Origin: Paenibacillaceae bacterium
Lineage (GTDB): Bacteria; Bacillota; Bacilli; Paenibacillales; NBRC-103111
NCBI GenBank assembly: GCA_029256185.1
Contig: JAQSYI010000012.1
Coordinates: forward strand, 123,114-187,113
Length of the DNA stretch: 64,000 nucleotides
Reading direction: 5' to 3'
Both the position numbers and the translations under genes were made by a program. Below the pieces are notes generated by a model, which was given only the letters and a program-made list of their open reading frames with translations, did no database searches and was not told where the DNA came from. Shown piece by piece: positions 17,103-24,747 of the stretch. The stretch's first letter is position 1, and each line of letters opens with the position of its first letter.

Positions 17103-17693
17103 GTTAAACAGGGGATCCAGATACAGACACTTGAAGTTCTCCTTGAGCTGTTGAAGGGAGTAGCCTCTCCCGTTGCGCAAAAACGTAAACAGGTCCGGGT
17201 CGGAGGCGGCGAGAATAGCGTCGGCTGTAAAAACAGGATCCAAGTTCTCCCGGCATTCCCCGCGCCGGACCGCTTCTTCCAGCAGCTTGCTTAGCCACAG
17301 ATGGCCTGCCTCGTACAAGGATGAGCGGTAGTAGGAGAACTCCTCATTGGAACAGCCGGAGGATTGAACAACACCCAGCCATTGGGATTTTTCCTCCACA
17401 TAGTCAAGCAGCCGGTTGAGCGCCTGCTCCAGCATCCACGAGACGGGGGCCGTCTTGTTGTTCTCCAGCACCAGCCGCAGCTCATCCTCCACTCCTGCTG
17501 AACTTTCCTTCATGATCTCCAGACACAGATCCGCCTTGCTGGCATAATTCCGGTACAATGTTCCTTGACCGATTCCAGCGGTTTTGGCGATCTGGTGCAT
17601 ATTAACCTGATCCACTCCATGGGATAAAAATAATGCCTTGGCTGTCTTTAGAATATGCTTGCGGTGCTCGATGGCGTCCCGTCGGATGGGCAT
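17091..17693 (-). CDS. TetR-family transcriptional regulator
   Basis: A 200-residue regulator. The N-terminal HTH reads HILKTAKALFLSHGVDQVNM then IAKTAGIGQGTLYRNYASKADL, the typical TetR recognition helix. The C-terminal two thirds form the variable ligand-binding helices. It is divergent from an EmrB/QacA-type exporter, with a GGACAATTGTCC palindrome in the gap, the standard layout for a repressor controlling a drug exporter and itself. It is convergent with the MFS gene 15792-17021. Confidence 0.92.
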   Translation of the reverse strand: MPIRRDAIEHRKHILKTAKALFLSHGVDQVNMHQIAKTAGIGQGTLYRNYASKADLCLEIMKESSAGVEDELRLVLENNKTAPVSWMLEQALNRLLDYVEEKSQWLGVVQSSGCSNEEFSYYRSSLYEAGHLWLSKLLEEAVRRGECRENLDPVFTADAILAASDPDLFTFLRNGRGYSLQQLKENFKCLYLDPLFNLKG

Positions 17694-18010
17694 GATGCAG
17701 CTCCTTCCCGTTTTCCCCGGTCAGCTTATAGTCTGCGGGTTCATTTGGCATTGACAGATTGGCGCGTCTTCGGGTAACATCCATCTAAACGGACAATTGT
17801 CCATTTTATAAAGCGGCAGACGGCCAACCTATAATCTCCAGCCCATTGTACCTGCTTGTACAGATCAGGTCAACGAGCGGAGGGCCGGATATGGCGCAAA
17901 ATAGACGTCTGTCAGGCATGAGCTTGCCAGCGCGTCTGCTTCGGATGCTGCAAGCGGCCGATTGAACGGGATGCTTGGCAGAGCAGTGAATATGGGATGG
18001 GAGGATTATC
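17694..18010. promoter_or_regulatory. Divergent control region with palindromic operator
   Basis: This 317-bp gap separates tetR and the DHA2 exporter. GGACAATTGTCC at 17791-17802 is a perfect 12-bp palindrome and the best candidate TetR operator. TATAAT at 17830-17835 could be the exporter -10, but no good -35 is spaced to it. No small gene is convincing. Confidence 0.5.
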
Positions 18011-19486
18011 ATGTCAGGATCAACAATCAAAGCTGGAGAGACGCCTGCTTCAATCAGGCAAATACTGGCCCCTTTGTCCGCAATCATCATTGGTTTGTTC
18101 ATGGTTATTCTGGATGGTACGGCAATGAATGTTGCTTTGCCGGGATTTATGAATGAGTTCCAAACGTCGTTTACCGTGGTGCAATGGACGGTAACAGGGT
18201 ATGCACTGGCCCAGGCAGCCGTTATCCCTCTGGCCGGCTGGCTTTCCGACCGGTTCGGGGCGAAGAATATCTTCCTGGTGTCCGTAGCGCTGTTCACCGT
18301 CGGTTCCTTATTATGCGCTTTGGCGGGTTCTATCGAGCAGCTGATCACTTACCGGGTGCTGCAAGGCCTGGGGGGCGGCATGCTGGCCCCGATTGCCATG
18401 GCTTTTACCTACCGGTTGAGCCCTCCCGGGAAGGTTGGCGCGGTGATGGGGATGATGGGCATCCCGATTCTGCTGGCGCCTGCCGCAGGTCCTGTTGTTG
18501 CCGGCTGGCTGGTGGATTATCACAGCTGGGTCTGGATTTTTCTGATTAATATACCTGTGGGCATTATCGGCCTGTTAATCGGATTTCGCACGTTGCCCAA
18601 GATTGAGCGCCAGTCCGTCGCATCCCTTGATGTACTGGGCATGCTGTTTGGCCCCCTCGCATTCGCAGCGCTGTCCTACGGGGTGAGCGAGGGTGCGGTG
18701 AGCTGGACCTCCGCCAAAACAATTGGAGGCATCGTTATAGGCGTCGTTGCCTTGATCGCTTTTATAATAGTAGAGCTGAACCACAAGAATCCCTTGCTGG
18801 AACTGCGGGTGTTCCGCTCGATGAACTTCACCAGAGGCATTGCCGTGCAGTGGGTATCCCAGATCAGCTTGTTCGGCACCCTGTTCCTGTTCCCTTTGTT
18901 CCTGCAGCAAGCCAAGGGCTACAGCGCTTTTGATACTGGGCTGATCATGCTTCCGCAGGCCCTCGCGGCGGGAATTGCCATGCCGATCGGCGGCAAATTG
19001 TTCGACAAGCTGGGCGCGCGTCCGCTTGTTATCGCCGGGCTAAGTCTGGTTACGGCTGCGGCCTTCATCCTCTCCGGCCTGCAGGCTGACGACGGGCTGA
19101 TCATGCTGATGCTGCCTTTGGTGTTGCTCGGATTGGGCATGGGTCTGTCCATGATGCCCCTCAATACCCATCTCATTCAGGCCGCTCCGCAAAATCTGGT
19201 CAGCCGTGTCACTTCTCTGACCAATGCGGCCCAGCAGGTCATCAGTTCCTTTGCCATAGCAGGATTGGCCACACTGCTGGCCCATTATATGAAGGGTTAT
19301 ATGAGCAATCCTGCCAATACGCCTCTTCAGTCCTATGCAGGTTCATTCGGCGATACTTTCCTGATCCTTGGCTTTATCTCCATCGGCGGTGTGCTGCTTG
19401 GCCTGCTGCTTCGCCGGGAGAAGACCAGTCCCCAGACGGACGGCTCCGGAAAAAAGGTGGAGGTAGGAATGATGATCGGCCACTGA
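18011..19486 (+). CDS. DHA2-family MFS multidrug exporter (EmrB/QacA type)
   Basis: A 491-residue proton antiporter with about 14 membrane segments. Motif A is GWLSDRFGAKNIF, motif B lies in YRVLQGLGGGMLAPIA, and motif C in APAAGPVVAGWLVDYHSWVW, followed by IFLINIPVGIIG. TM1 carries ILDGTAMNVALP, the DHA2 motif. Such proteins export lipophilic drugs or cations. ATG 18011 follows GGGATGGGAGGA. It is divergently paired with a TetR regulator, so it is probably induced by its substrates. Confidence 0.92.
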   Translation: MSGSTIKAGETPASIRQILAPLSAIIIGLFMVILDGTAMNVALPGFMNEFQTSFTVVQWTVTGYALAQAAVIPLAGWLSDRFGAKNIFLVSVALFTVGSLLCALAGSIEQLITYRVLQGLGGGMLAPIAMAFTYRLSPPGKVGAVMGMMGIPILLAPAAGPVVAGWLVDYHSWVWIFLINIPVGIIGLLIGFRTLPKIERQSVASLDVLGMLFGPLAFAALSYGVSEGAVSWTSAKTIGGIVIGVVALIAFIIVELNHKNPLLELRVFRSMNFTRGIAVQWVSQISLFGTLFLFPLFLQQAKGYSAFDTGLIMLPQALAAGIAMPIGGKLFDKLGARPLVIAGLSLVTAAAFILSGLQADDGLIMLMLPLVLLGLGMGLSMMPLNTHLIQAAPQNLVSRVTSLTNAAQQVISSFAIAGLATLLAHYMKGYMSNPANTPLQSYAGSFGDTFLILGFISIGGVLLGLLLRREKTSPQTDGSGKKVEVGMMIGH

Positions 19487-19665
19487 CAATGGCTTAAGCT
19501 GCGCAATGCTGTTTTGGTGAATGCGCGAAAACGCTCAGAGGCTGCCTGCGGATAATCCTGTCCGCTGGCGGTCTTTGTTGCTTTTTGCGGCGGGGCAAGG
19601 TATTGTTAGGACTAGAGCAGACGAATTTGACCAGGAGTTGACAGATTACAGGGGGAACACCGCAG

Positions 19666-19980
19666 ATGGAAATCAATATATTGCATGCCACCATGAGCTA
19701 TTCCAAGGAAGACGGATATGTGGGCAAGGTGGAATTTGAAGTGTCCGGACATAAGGAGCCTTATGAAATTGTGCTGCACAGCAAGAAGCGCCAGGACTGG
19801 AGCTATGGCCTGTTCTTTCTGAAGCAGCCGGGCGACGAGGAGCAGATCGAAGAGGTGGAGGATTGGCTGGAAGACAGCGATGAAGCTTATCTCATGCTGA
19901 TCGATGCGGCCATGGCGGCGTTGCCGGAGGAGAATAAGGGAGGAAGCGGCGGTGAGCGGGATGGAGCAAGCTTATCTTGA
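19666..19980 (+). CDS. Small acidic hypothetical protein
   Basis: A 104-residue protein starting MEINILHATMSYSKEDGYVG. The first 90 residues look like a beta-rich fold with a strongly acidic end (EEQIEEVEDWLEDSDEAY); the last 15 residues fall in the overlap with the next gene. ATG 19666 follows AGGGGGAA. The 29-bp overlap with the following gene suggests translational coupling. No function is recognised. Confidence 0.75.
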   Translation: MEINILHATMSYSKEDGYVGKVEFEVSGHKEPYEIVLHSKKRQDWSYGLFFLKQPGDEEQIEEVEDWLEDSDEAYLMLIDAAMAALPEENKGGSGGERDGASLS

Positions 19981-20434
19981 AAAACTGTTTCCCGGCGGTC
20001 GCGAGCTGCCTAACGACCGGCTGATTCCTGCTATTCTGATGAAGGGCGAGCAGACGGAGGTTATCTTCCTGATCAAGGCGGAGGACAAGTACGCGGAGCT
20101 TTTGCGCAGCGGGAATGACTCCAGGGTGCTTCATTCGGATATCTCTGTCCATCAGGTAACAGGAGGGAGCAAGGAGACTGGCGGCGGTGTGCCGGACTTG
20201 CGCATCGGTCTGGAGCTTAGTTATCCGGAGGAGGTCGTCCGTTACCAAGGGCTGATATCCGATGCGAGCGGCCAGAAGCAGTCCTCCATTGTCCAGGCTC
20301 TGCTGTTGGTTAACCGGATTGCGGTGTTCGTATCGACTCATGATCTGCAATTCCGCTCATTCAAGGCCTTTGACTGGAACCCTGCGGCGCTTTCGGGTCT
20401 GCAGAAGGAGCTTGGCGGACATCATGCTTCGTAG
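19952..20434 (+). CDS. Hypothetical protein coupled to the preceding gene
   Basis: 160 residues from GTG 19952 (MSGMEQAYLEKLFPGGRELP), chosen because AAGGGAGGA lies 7 bp upstream; ATG 19961 in the same frame is an alternative. Segments such as TEVIFLIKAEDKYAELL and SSIVQALLLVNRIAVFVSTHDL suggest a soluble alpha/beta protein without signal peptide. The family is not recognised. It starts inside the previous gene and lies just upstream of the DEAD-box helicase. Confidence 0.72.
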   Translation: MSGMEQAYLEKLFPGGRELPNDRLIPAILMKGEQTEVIFLIKAEDKYAELLRSGNDSRVLHSDISVHQVTGGSKETGGGVPDLRIGLELSYPEEVVRYQGLISDASGQKQSSIVQALLLVNRIAVFVSTHDLQFRSFKAFDWNPAALSGLQKELGGHHAS

Positions 20435-20485
20435 GCTCAATGGGAATTTCCCGCTTATCTAAATATATGGAAAAGGAACGTGTAC

Positions 20486-22231
20486 ATGAACGAATCATCT
20501 TTTGCTTCATTGGGAATTTCAGATAAATATATCAAACGCCTCCGGGAGGAAGGAGTGCTTGTGCCTACTCCGGTTCAGGAGGAAGCGATTCCGGTGCTGC
20601 TGTCAGGCCGGGACCTGATCGCCCAGGCTCAGACGGGAACGGGCAAAACGCTGGCGTTCGCGCTGCCGCTGCTGCAGACTTTTGACCCCGAATCCCCTGT
20701 GGTCCAGTCCCTGATCATAACACCTACCCGTGAGCTGGCCATTCAGATTACGGCGGAGCTGCGCAAGCTGGCCCCATTGGCCGGAGCCCATATTCTTGCC
20801 GTCTACGGCGGACAGGATGTGGAGGCTCAGAGCAGAAAGCTGAAGGGCACTCCGGCTATCGTGGTCTGTACACCGGGGCGGCTGCTTGATCACATGCGGC
20901 GCAAAACGGTTGACCTGTCTCATGTGGGCAAGCTGGTGCTGGATGAAGCGGATCAGATGCTGCATATGGGCTTCCTTACGGAAGTGGAAGGGATCATCAA
21001 GGAACTCCCTGCAGCACGGCAAACCATGCTGTTCTCCGCAACCATGCCCGATCCTGTCAAAAAGCTGGCCAAGGGATATATGAACAGGCCTCAGGATGTT
21101 CGCATTCAGGGCAAGCAGATTACTCTGGAAGAGATCAAGCAGTTTGTAGTCGAGACGACAGACCGCTCCAAGCAGGCCACCCTGTTCCGGATGCTGGAAT
21201 TGTACCAGCCGTTTCTGGCGGTTATTTTCTGCCGGACCAAGCTCAGGGCGAAGAAGCTGACAGAGGCGATGCAGACCCAGGGGTTCAATGTGGACGAATT
21301 GCACGGGGACCTGACCCAATCCAAGCGGGAGCAGGTGATGGAACGGTTCCGCAAGGCGGATCTTCAGTATCTGGTTGCCACTGATGTGGCGGCACGGGGC
21401 TTGGATATTGAAGGTGTCACCCATGTGTTCAACTATGATATTCCGTTGGACCCGGAATGGTACATCCACCGGATTGGACGGACAGGCCGGGCCAAACAGA
21501 CCGGAACGGCGATTACCTTCGTTGCGCCCAAGGATCATTCCCTGCTGGCCAAAATCGAACAAGGGATCAACAGCACCTTGAAGCGGCGCAGCATGGAGGA
21601 ATTTAACGTCCATGCCACGGGAATGGACGAGGATGTGGATGCGCTGGAGGGACGGCGGATCAGCTACGCGCAGCAGAAGCCCGCGGGGGCGAAGCGGCCG
21701 GCAGGCCGGGCTGGCGGACCGAGACAGGCTGCGGGACGGCCGGGCAGAGGCGGGTACGGCAGCGAGACGAGACCGGCACGGGGCGGCCGGAGCGAAGGCG
21801 GATACGGCAGCGAAGCGAGGCCGGCACGGGGCAGCCGGAGCGAAGGCGGATACGGCAGCGAAGCCAGGCCGGCGCGGGGCGGCCGGAGCGAAGGCGGATA
21901 CGGCAGCGAAGCCAGGCCGGCACGGGGCAGCCGGAGCGAAGGCGGATACGGCAGCGAAGCGAGGCCGGCACGGGGCGGCAAAAGCGAAGGCGGCAAGCCG
22001 TCTTATGCCCGCGGTGAATCCAGGCCTGCCCGTGACAGCCGGAGCAGCCGTTCTTCCGCGGCTGAGTCCAGTTTCAAGAGTGCCCGTGAGGATTCCCGCG
22101 GCTCGGCGAAATCCGGCAGCTATGGTGGCTCATCTGCCAAAGGCTCGCAACGCAACAGCGCCCGCGGAAGCACCTCTCCGCGAAACAAAGGAAATGGCGG
22201 CGGCGCTAACCGCGGCGGACGTAAGTGGTAA
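20486..22231 (+). CDS. DEAD-box ATP-dependent RNA helicase with repetitive RGG-like tail
   Basis: A 581-residue CshA/DeaD-type helicase that remodels RNA in cold response, ribosome assembly or decay. The motifs in order are AQAQTGTGKT (I), PTRELA (Ia), LDEADQMLHMGF (II), FSATMP (III), ATDVAARGLDIEG (V) and HRIGRTGRA (VI). After about residue 400 the protein is a basic Gly/Arg/Ser tail, probably RNA binding, containing five tandem 16-residue units of the type GGYGSEARPARGGRSE. ATG 20486 is preferred over GTG 20480 because AAGGA lies 8 bp upstream. A terminator hairpin follows. Confidence 0.95.
   Translation: MNESSFASLGISDKYIKRLREEGVLVPTPVQEEAIPVLLSGRDLIAQAQTGTGKTLAFALPLLQTFDPESPVVQSLIITPTRELAIQITAELRKLAPLAGAHILAVYGGQDVEAQSRKLKGTPAIVVCTPGRLLDHMRRKTVDLSHVGKLVLDEADQMLHMGFLTEVEGIIKELPAARQTMLFSATMPDPVKKLAKGYMNRPQDVRIQGKQITLEEIKQFVVETTDRSKQATLFRMLELYQPFLAVIFCRTKLRAKKLTEAMQTQGFNVDELHGDLTQSKREQVMERFRKADLQYLVATDVAARGLDIEGVTHVFNYDIPLDPEWYIHRIGRTGRAKQTGTAITFVAPKDHSLLAKIEQGINSTLKRRSMEEFNVHATGMDEDVDALEGRRISYAQQKPAGAKRPAGRAGGPRQAAGRPGRGGYGSETRPARGGRSEGGYGSEARPARGSRSEGGYGSEARPARGGRSEGGYGSEARPARGSRSEGGYGSEARPARGGKSEGGKPSYARGESRPARDSRSSRSSAAESSFKSAREDSRGSAKSGSYGGSSAKGSQRNSARGSTSPRNKGNGGGANRGGRKW
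21749..21988 (+). repeat. Five in-frame 48-bp tandem repeats in helicase tail
   Basis: Five consecutive 48-bp units each encode GGYGSE[AT]RPARG[GS][RK]SE. Units 2 and 4 read GSRSE, and units 1 and 3 GGRSE, so they alternate. This suggests that duplication copied a 96-bp pair. The number of units may vary between strains. Confidence 0.92.
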
Positions 22232-22259
22232 GCAGGTCGGTTATAATGGCAACAACGAA

Positions 22260-22298
22260 CAATCAACCCTGACTCATCAGTTAGGGTTGATTGTATTT
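22260..22298 (+). terminator. Terminator after the helicase gene
   Basis: AATCAACCCT pairs with AGGGTTGATT around GACTCATCAGTT, followed by TGTATTT. It lies 29 bp after the helicase stop and just before the ATL gene. Confidence 0.75.
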
Positions 22299-22317
22299 AC
22301 CGGACAGGAGCGCTGCT

Positions 22318-22656
22318 ATGACACCTTTTACTGAGGCAGTGATTGCCATCATTACGAATATTCCCGAAGGCAAGGTTATGACATACGGCCAAATCGCCAG
22401 AGGGGCGGGCAGTCCCCGCGGCGCAAGGCAGGTGGTGAGAATTCTCCATTCCATGAGTACGAAGTACAAGCTGCCCTGGTACCGTGTGGTTAACGCCCAG
22501 GGAGAGATCGCTATTCAGGAGGATGAAGGCAGTTCCCTGCAGCGGATGTATCTGGAGGGAGAAGGAGTGGAATTCACCGGCAACAAAATCGATCTGGACA
22601 TATACCGGTACCACCTGGAGCCTGCGGGCCATTACGAAAGCGGGATGCCCAATTAA
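22318..22656 (+). CDS. Alkyltransferase-like (ATL) protein
   Basis: A 112-residue member of the MGMT DNA-binding-domain family. The helix-turn-helix region SPRGARQVVRILHSM precedes LPWYRVVNAQGEI. The position of the alkyl-accepting Cys of MGMT (PCHRV) is Trp54, which marks ATL proteins. They bind O6-alkylguanine without removing the alkyl group and pass the lesion to nucleotide excision repair. ATG 22318 follows AGGAG. Its stop overlaps the end of the convergent ATP-grasp gene by 4 bp. Confidence 0.9.
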   Translation: MTPFTEAVIAIITNIPEGKVMTYGQIARGAGSPRGARQVVRILHSMSTKYKLPWYRVVNAQGEIAIQEDEGSSLQRMYLEGEGVEFTGNKIDLDIYRYHLEPAGHYESGMPN

Positions 22657-23309
22657 TGAGGCCTGGTGTTGACCTCCAAAATCCAGACGGTTCCTTTACG
22701 GTCAATGCCAAAATCAAACCCAAGCGCACCGATCCCCGGATAGCTTTTCTCCAACAGAGCTGTGCAGGTACGAGCCACTCCGATTAGGGTGGCATGCTTA
22801 TCCTTGACAATGGATTTGGGGAATGTCATCCGGAGGGCACGGGTGCCGCCCAGCATGGTTCCCCCTCTGCACAGGTTAGTGACGAATAGTCCCGGATGCG
22901 CCAGCCTGGCCACAACCGCTCTGATTTGCCATTGGTTATTGACCTTCACCATCTTCACCCGGTAGTCCAACGGCCTTCCCTGGATCGTGGTCAGCATAAT
23001 CCCCTGCTGCAGCATAAATCTGCGTCCTTTTCGGATGCGGTCGACCGCTGCGGCAACCCCTTGGCTAGTCTGTGCGCGGCTTACGCTCCCCCCATGGCGG
23101 ATTATGTATCCCCCTTTGGTTTTGGAGATTTTAACCACGCCATTGCCCCCGGTTCCCACAATTGGTTTGGCGACAACGAAAGAATAACGGCCCAGCATAT
23201 GTTGAAGTTGTTCGGAACTGTACAGGCGCATTTCCGGTATATGCTTGGTTACGCCCTCATGCTGCTGCAAAATTTTGAATTTGGCCCATTTATCTGCAAC
23301 TTGCCTCAT
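22653..23309 (-). CDS. YheC/YheD-type ATP-grasp protein
   Basis: A 218-residue protein with the ATP-grasp core of the YheC/YheD (spore-coat associated) family. Visible blocks are VVAKPIVGTGGNGVVKI (nucleotide-binding strand), DYRVKMVKVNNQWQ, LGFDFGIDRKG and WILEVNTRP (metal-binding Glu/Asn). It ends one residue after EVNTRP, where most relatives continue, so it is a short form. B. subtilis YheC/D are much longer. ATG 23309 is preferred to GTG 23321 because AAGGTGG lies 8 bp upstream. The exact ligase substrate is unknown. Confidence 0.82.
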   Translation of the reverse strand: MRQVADKWAKFKILQQHEGVTKHIPEMRLYSSEQLQHMLGRYSFVVAKPIVGTGGNGVVKISKTKGGYIIRHGGSVSRAQTSQGVAAAVDRIRKGRRFMLQQGIMLTTIQGRPLDYRVKMVKVNNQWQIRAVVARLAHPGLFVTNLCRGGTMLGGTRALRMTFPKSIVKDKHATLIGVARTCTALLEKSYPGIGALGFDFGIDRKGTVWILEVNTRPH

Positions 23310-23376
23310 CTTCGATTCCACCTTTCCAAGCTTGATGGTTTACTATATTCTGTAGTGGAGAGATATTCTTAGACGG

Positions 23377-23736
23377 ATGCTCTATTTTCCGGCCGGATAT
23401 CATGAATACAAAGAAGAAGGGATATCTTCAGCGGTGCTTATTACCGCAATGTTCAGCGGGCAGCATATTGTGCAGGTATTGATCATGTTCCTTGTGCTAT
23501 CCGCCGCCGGCATCTATATGGAGCAGGACTGCCTGGGGGAGACCGGATTAAAGGCCAAATGGCTGTTTATTCCAAAAGAAAGCATTATGGGGTATGAGAT
23601 GGTGGAGGGCAGTGTTAACGAGGTGATCTTGATTTTATCAGGAAAGCCGCAGACGGTCCGCTTTAAAGTAAGCAGGAAATCAAGCAGTGATTCTCTGGAG
23701 GATATTCTTTCGGAATATTTTTCTCCGCAGCCTTAG
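23377..23736 (+). CDS. Small hypothetical protein with one hydrophobic segment
   Basis: A 119-residue protein beginning MLYFPAGYHEYKEEGISS. A hydrophobic stretch HIVQVLIMFLVLSAAGIYM near residues 30-48 may be a membrane helix, followed by a soluble beta-rich part (KAKWLFIPKESIMGYEMVEG). The layout resembles small bacterial PH-like membrane proteins, but the family is not recognised. The ribosome site is weak (GGAG about 17 bp upstream), so the start is uncertain. It is divergent from the ATP-grasp gene. Confidence 0.6.
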   Translation: MLYFPAGYHEYKEEGISSAVLITAMFSGQHIVQVLIMFLVLSAAGIYMEQDCLGETGLKAKWLFIPKESIMGYEMVEGSVNEVILILSGKPQTVRFKVSRKSSSDSLEDILSEYFSPQP

Positions 23737-23757
23737 TAGGTCATATATAGCCCTTCC

Positions 23758-23786
23758 ACAGCCCCTTCCACAGCGGAAGGGGCTGT
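23758..23786 (+). terminator. Strong hairpin, possible terminator
   Basis: ACAGCCCCTTCC and GGAAGGGGCTGT form a perfect 12-bp stem around ACAGC. The following bases (TATGCG) give only a poor T tract. It lies 22 bp after the 119-aa gene. Confidence 0.6.
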
Positions 23787-23843
23787 TATGCGTCCGCGGG
23801 GAAGCTGTCATGCATATGCCGGACCTCTTCCGCTAATCGCGGC

Positions 23844-23913
23844 TTGACAAGACTTTGTACTCATAGTATAACTAATTTAACAAATAACTAATTAGATTAT
23901 TGTTAAATTAGTT
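23844..23913 (+). promoter_or_regulatory. Promoter with long nested palindromic operator
   Basis: TTGACA (23844-23849), a 17-bp spacer and TATAAC (23867-23872) form a near-consensus promoter. Immediately downstream AACTAATTTAACA (23870-23882) is mirrored exactly by TGTTAAATTAGTT (23901-23913), with a smaller CTAATTAG palindrome at the centre. The arms overlap the -10 end and the probable start of transcription. This is a classic position for autorepression by the ArsR-like product of the next gene. Confidence 0.75.
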
Positions 23914-23928
23914 TATGGAGGAACAACT

Positions 23929-24549
23929 ATGCAATTGGATAAAGTCGTTCTTTATCACAAGGCTCTTGCCGATCCTACGCGGATCAAGATTCTGATTTTA
24001 CTTGCCGAAGGGGGATTAAGCGGCCAGGTTCTGGCGGAGAAGCTGGGCGTTACGCCTGCTACCATCACTCACCATGCAGCTAAGCTGAGAGCAGCCAGTC
24101 TGATCAACGAACGGAGAGACAAGAACACGATCTACTTTTCCTTAAACCATTATTTCATCAAGAACAATGCGTCTGCTGCGGAAAAATTAATCTACCGCAA
24201 TGTGCAACCCAAAGGAGAGGGACAAGCGATGCCAAACGAAATTCAAGCGGAAGAATATACACGGGTAAAAGAATCGGTTATCAAAAATTTCTTCACCAAG
24301 GACGGCAAGCTGAAGAGCATGCCCGCCCAGCTCAAGAAGAAGCTGATCGTATTGGAGCATCTGGTCATGAAGCTGGAGCCCGGAAGGAAATATGAGGAGA
24401 AGGAGATCAATGCCTTTATCAAGAATTTCCATGAGGATTTCGCTACAATCCGCAGGGAATTTATTATGCACCAGTTCATGTACAGGGACAATGAAATCTA
24501 TGAGATGAATCCCCGCGAGATATGGACGCATTGGGAGAATCTGTCTTAG
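23929..24549 (+). CDS. ArsR-family regulator with DUF2087 domain
   Basis: A 206-residue fusion. Residues 1-90 form a winged helix (HKALADPTRIKILILLAEGG, then LAEKLGVTPATITHHAAKLR), an ArsR-like DNA-binding domain without the metal-site cysteines of SmtB types. The rest is a DUF2087 domain of unknown function (IKNFFTKDGKLKSMPAQLKK, LEPGRKYEEKEIN, FIMHQFMYRDNEIYEM). ATG 23929 follows GGAGGAA and directly follows the nested palindrome, which supports autoregulation. No target gene is obvious on either side. Confidence 0.88.
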   Translation: MQLDKVVLYHKALADPTRIKILILLAEGGLSGQVLAEKLGVTPATITHHAAKLRAASLINERRDKNTIYFSLNHYFIKNNASAAEKLIYRNVQPKGEGQAMPNEIQAEEYTRVKESVIKNFFTKDGKLKSMPAQLKKKLIVLEHLVMKLEPGRKYEEKEINAFIKNFHEDFATIRREFIMHQFMYRDNEIYEMNPREIWTHWENLS

Positions 24550-24641
24550 GCTTTCTAACGTCATTGAATCTGACACAAACAAAGATGTATTTATTGATAC
24601 GATAAAAAAAAGTAATGTTACAACGGTAAATATCATAATTA

Positions 24642-24658
24642 TGTCATAAAACATGACA
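24642..24658 (+). promoter_or_regulatory. GlnR/TnrA box upstream of the glutamine transporter
   Basis: TGTCATAAAACATGACA matches the nitrogen-regulator consensus TGTNAN7TNACA exactly and is almost fully palindromic. It lies in the 198-bp gap before glnQ. If the promoter at 24667-24695 is used, the box is centred about 50 bp upstream of the start of transcription, the distance seen for TnrA-activated promoters. Confidence 0.75.
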
Positions 24659-24666
24659 CAAAGTCA

Positions 24667-24695
24667 TTGATCTTCAAGCCATGTACGTGTAATAT
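24667..24695 (+). promoter_or_regulatory. Candidate promoter of glnQHMP
   Basis: TTGATC (24667-24672), a 17-bp spacer and TAATAT (24690-24695) lie 52 bp before the glnQ start and downstream of the GlnR/TnrA box. Confidence 0.5.
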
Positions 24696-24747
24696 AAGTT
24701 TAAATTATATATTGCAATTCTATTAAACAGCAGGAGGGAGGTTGCAT

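Noticed and set aside
21660..21996. Minus-strand repetitive frames opposite the helicase tail
   Set aside because: They are shadows of the 48-bp in-frame repeats of the plus-strand helicase gene.
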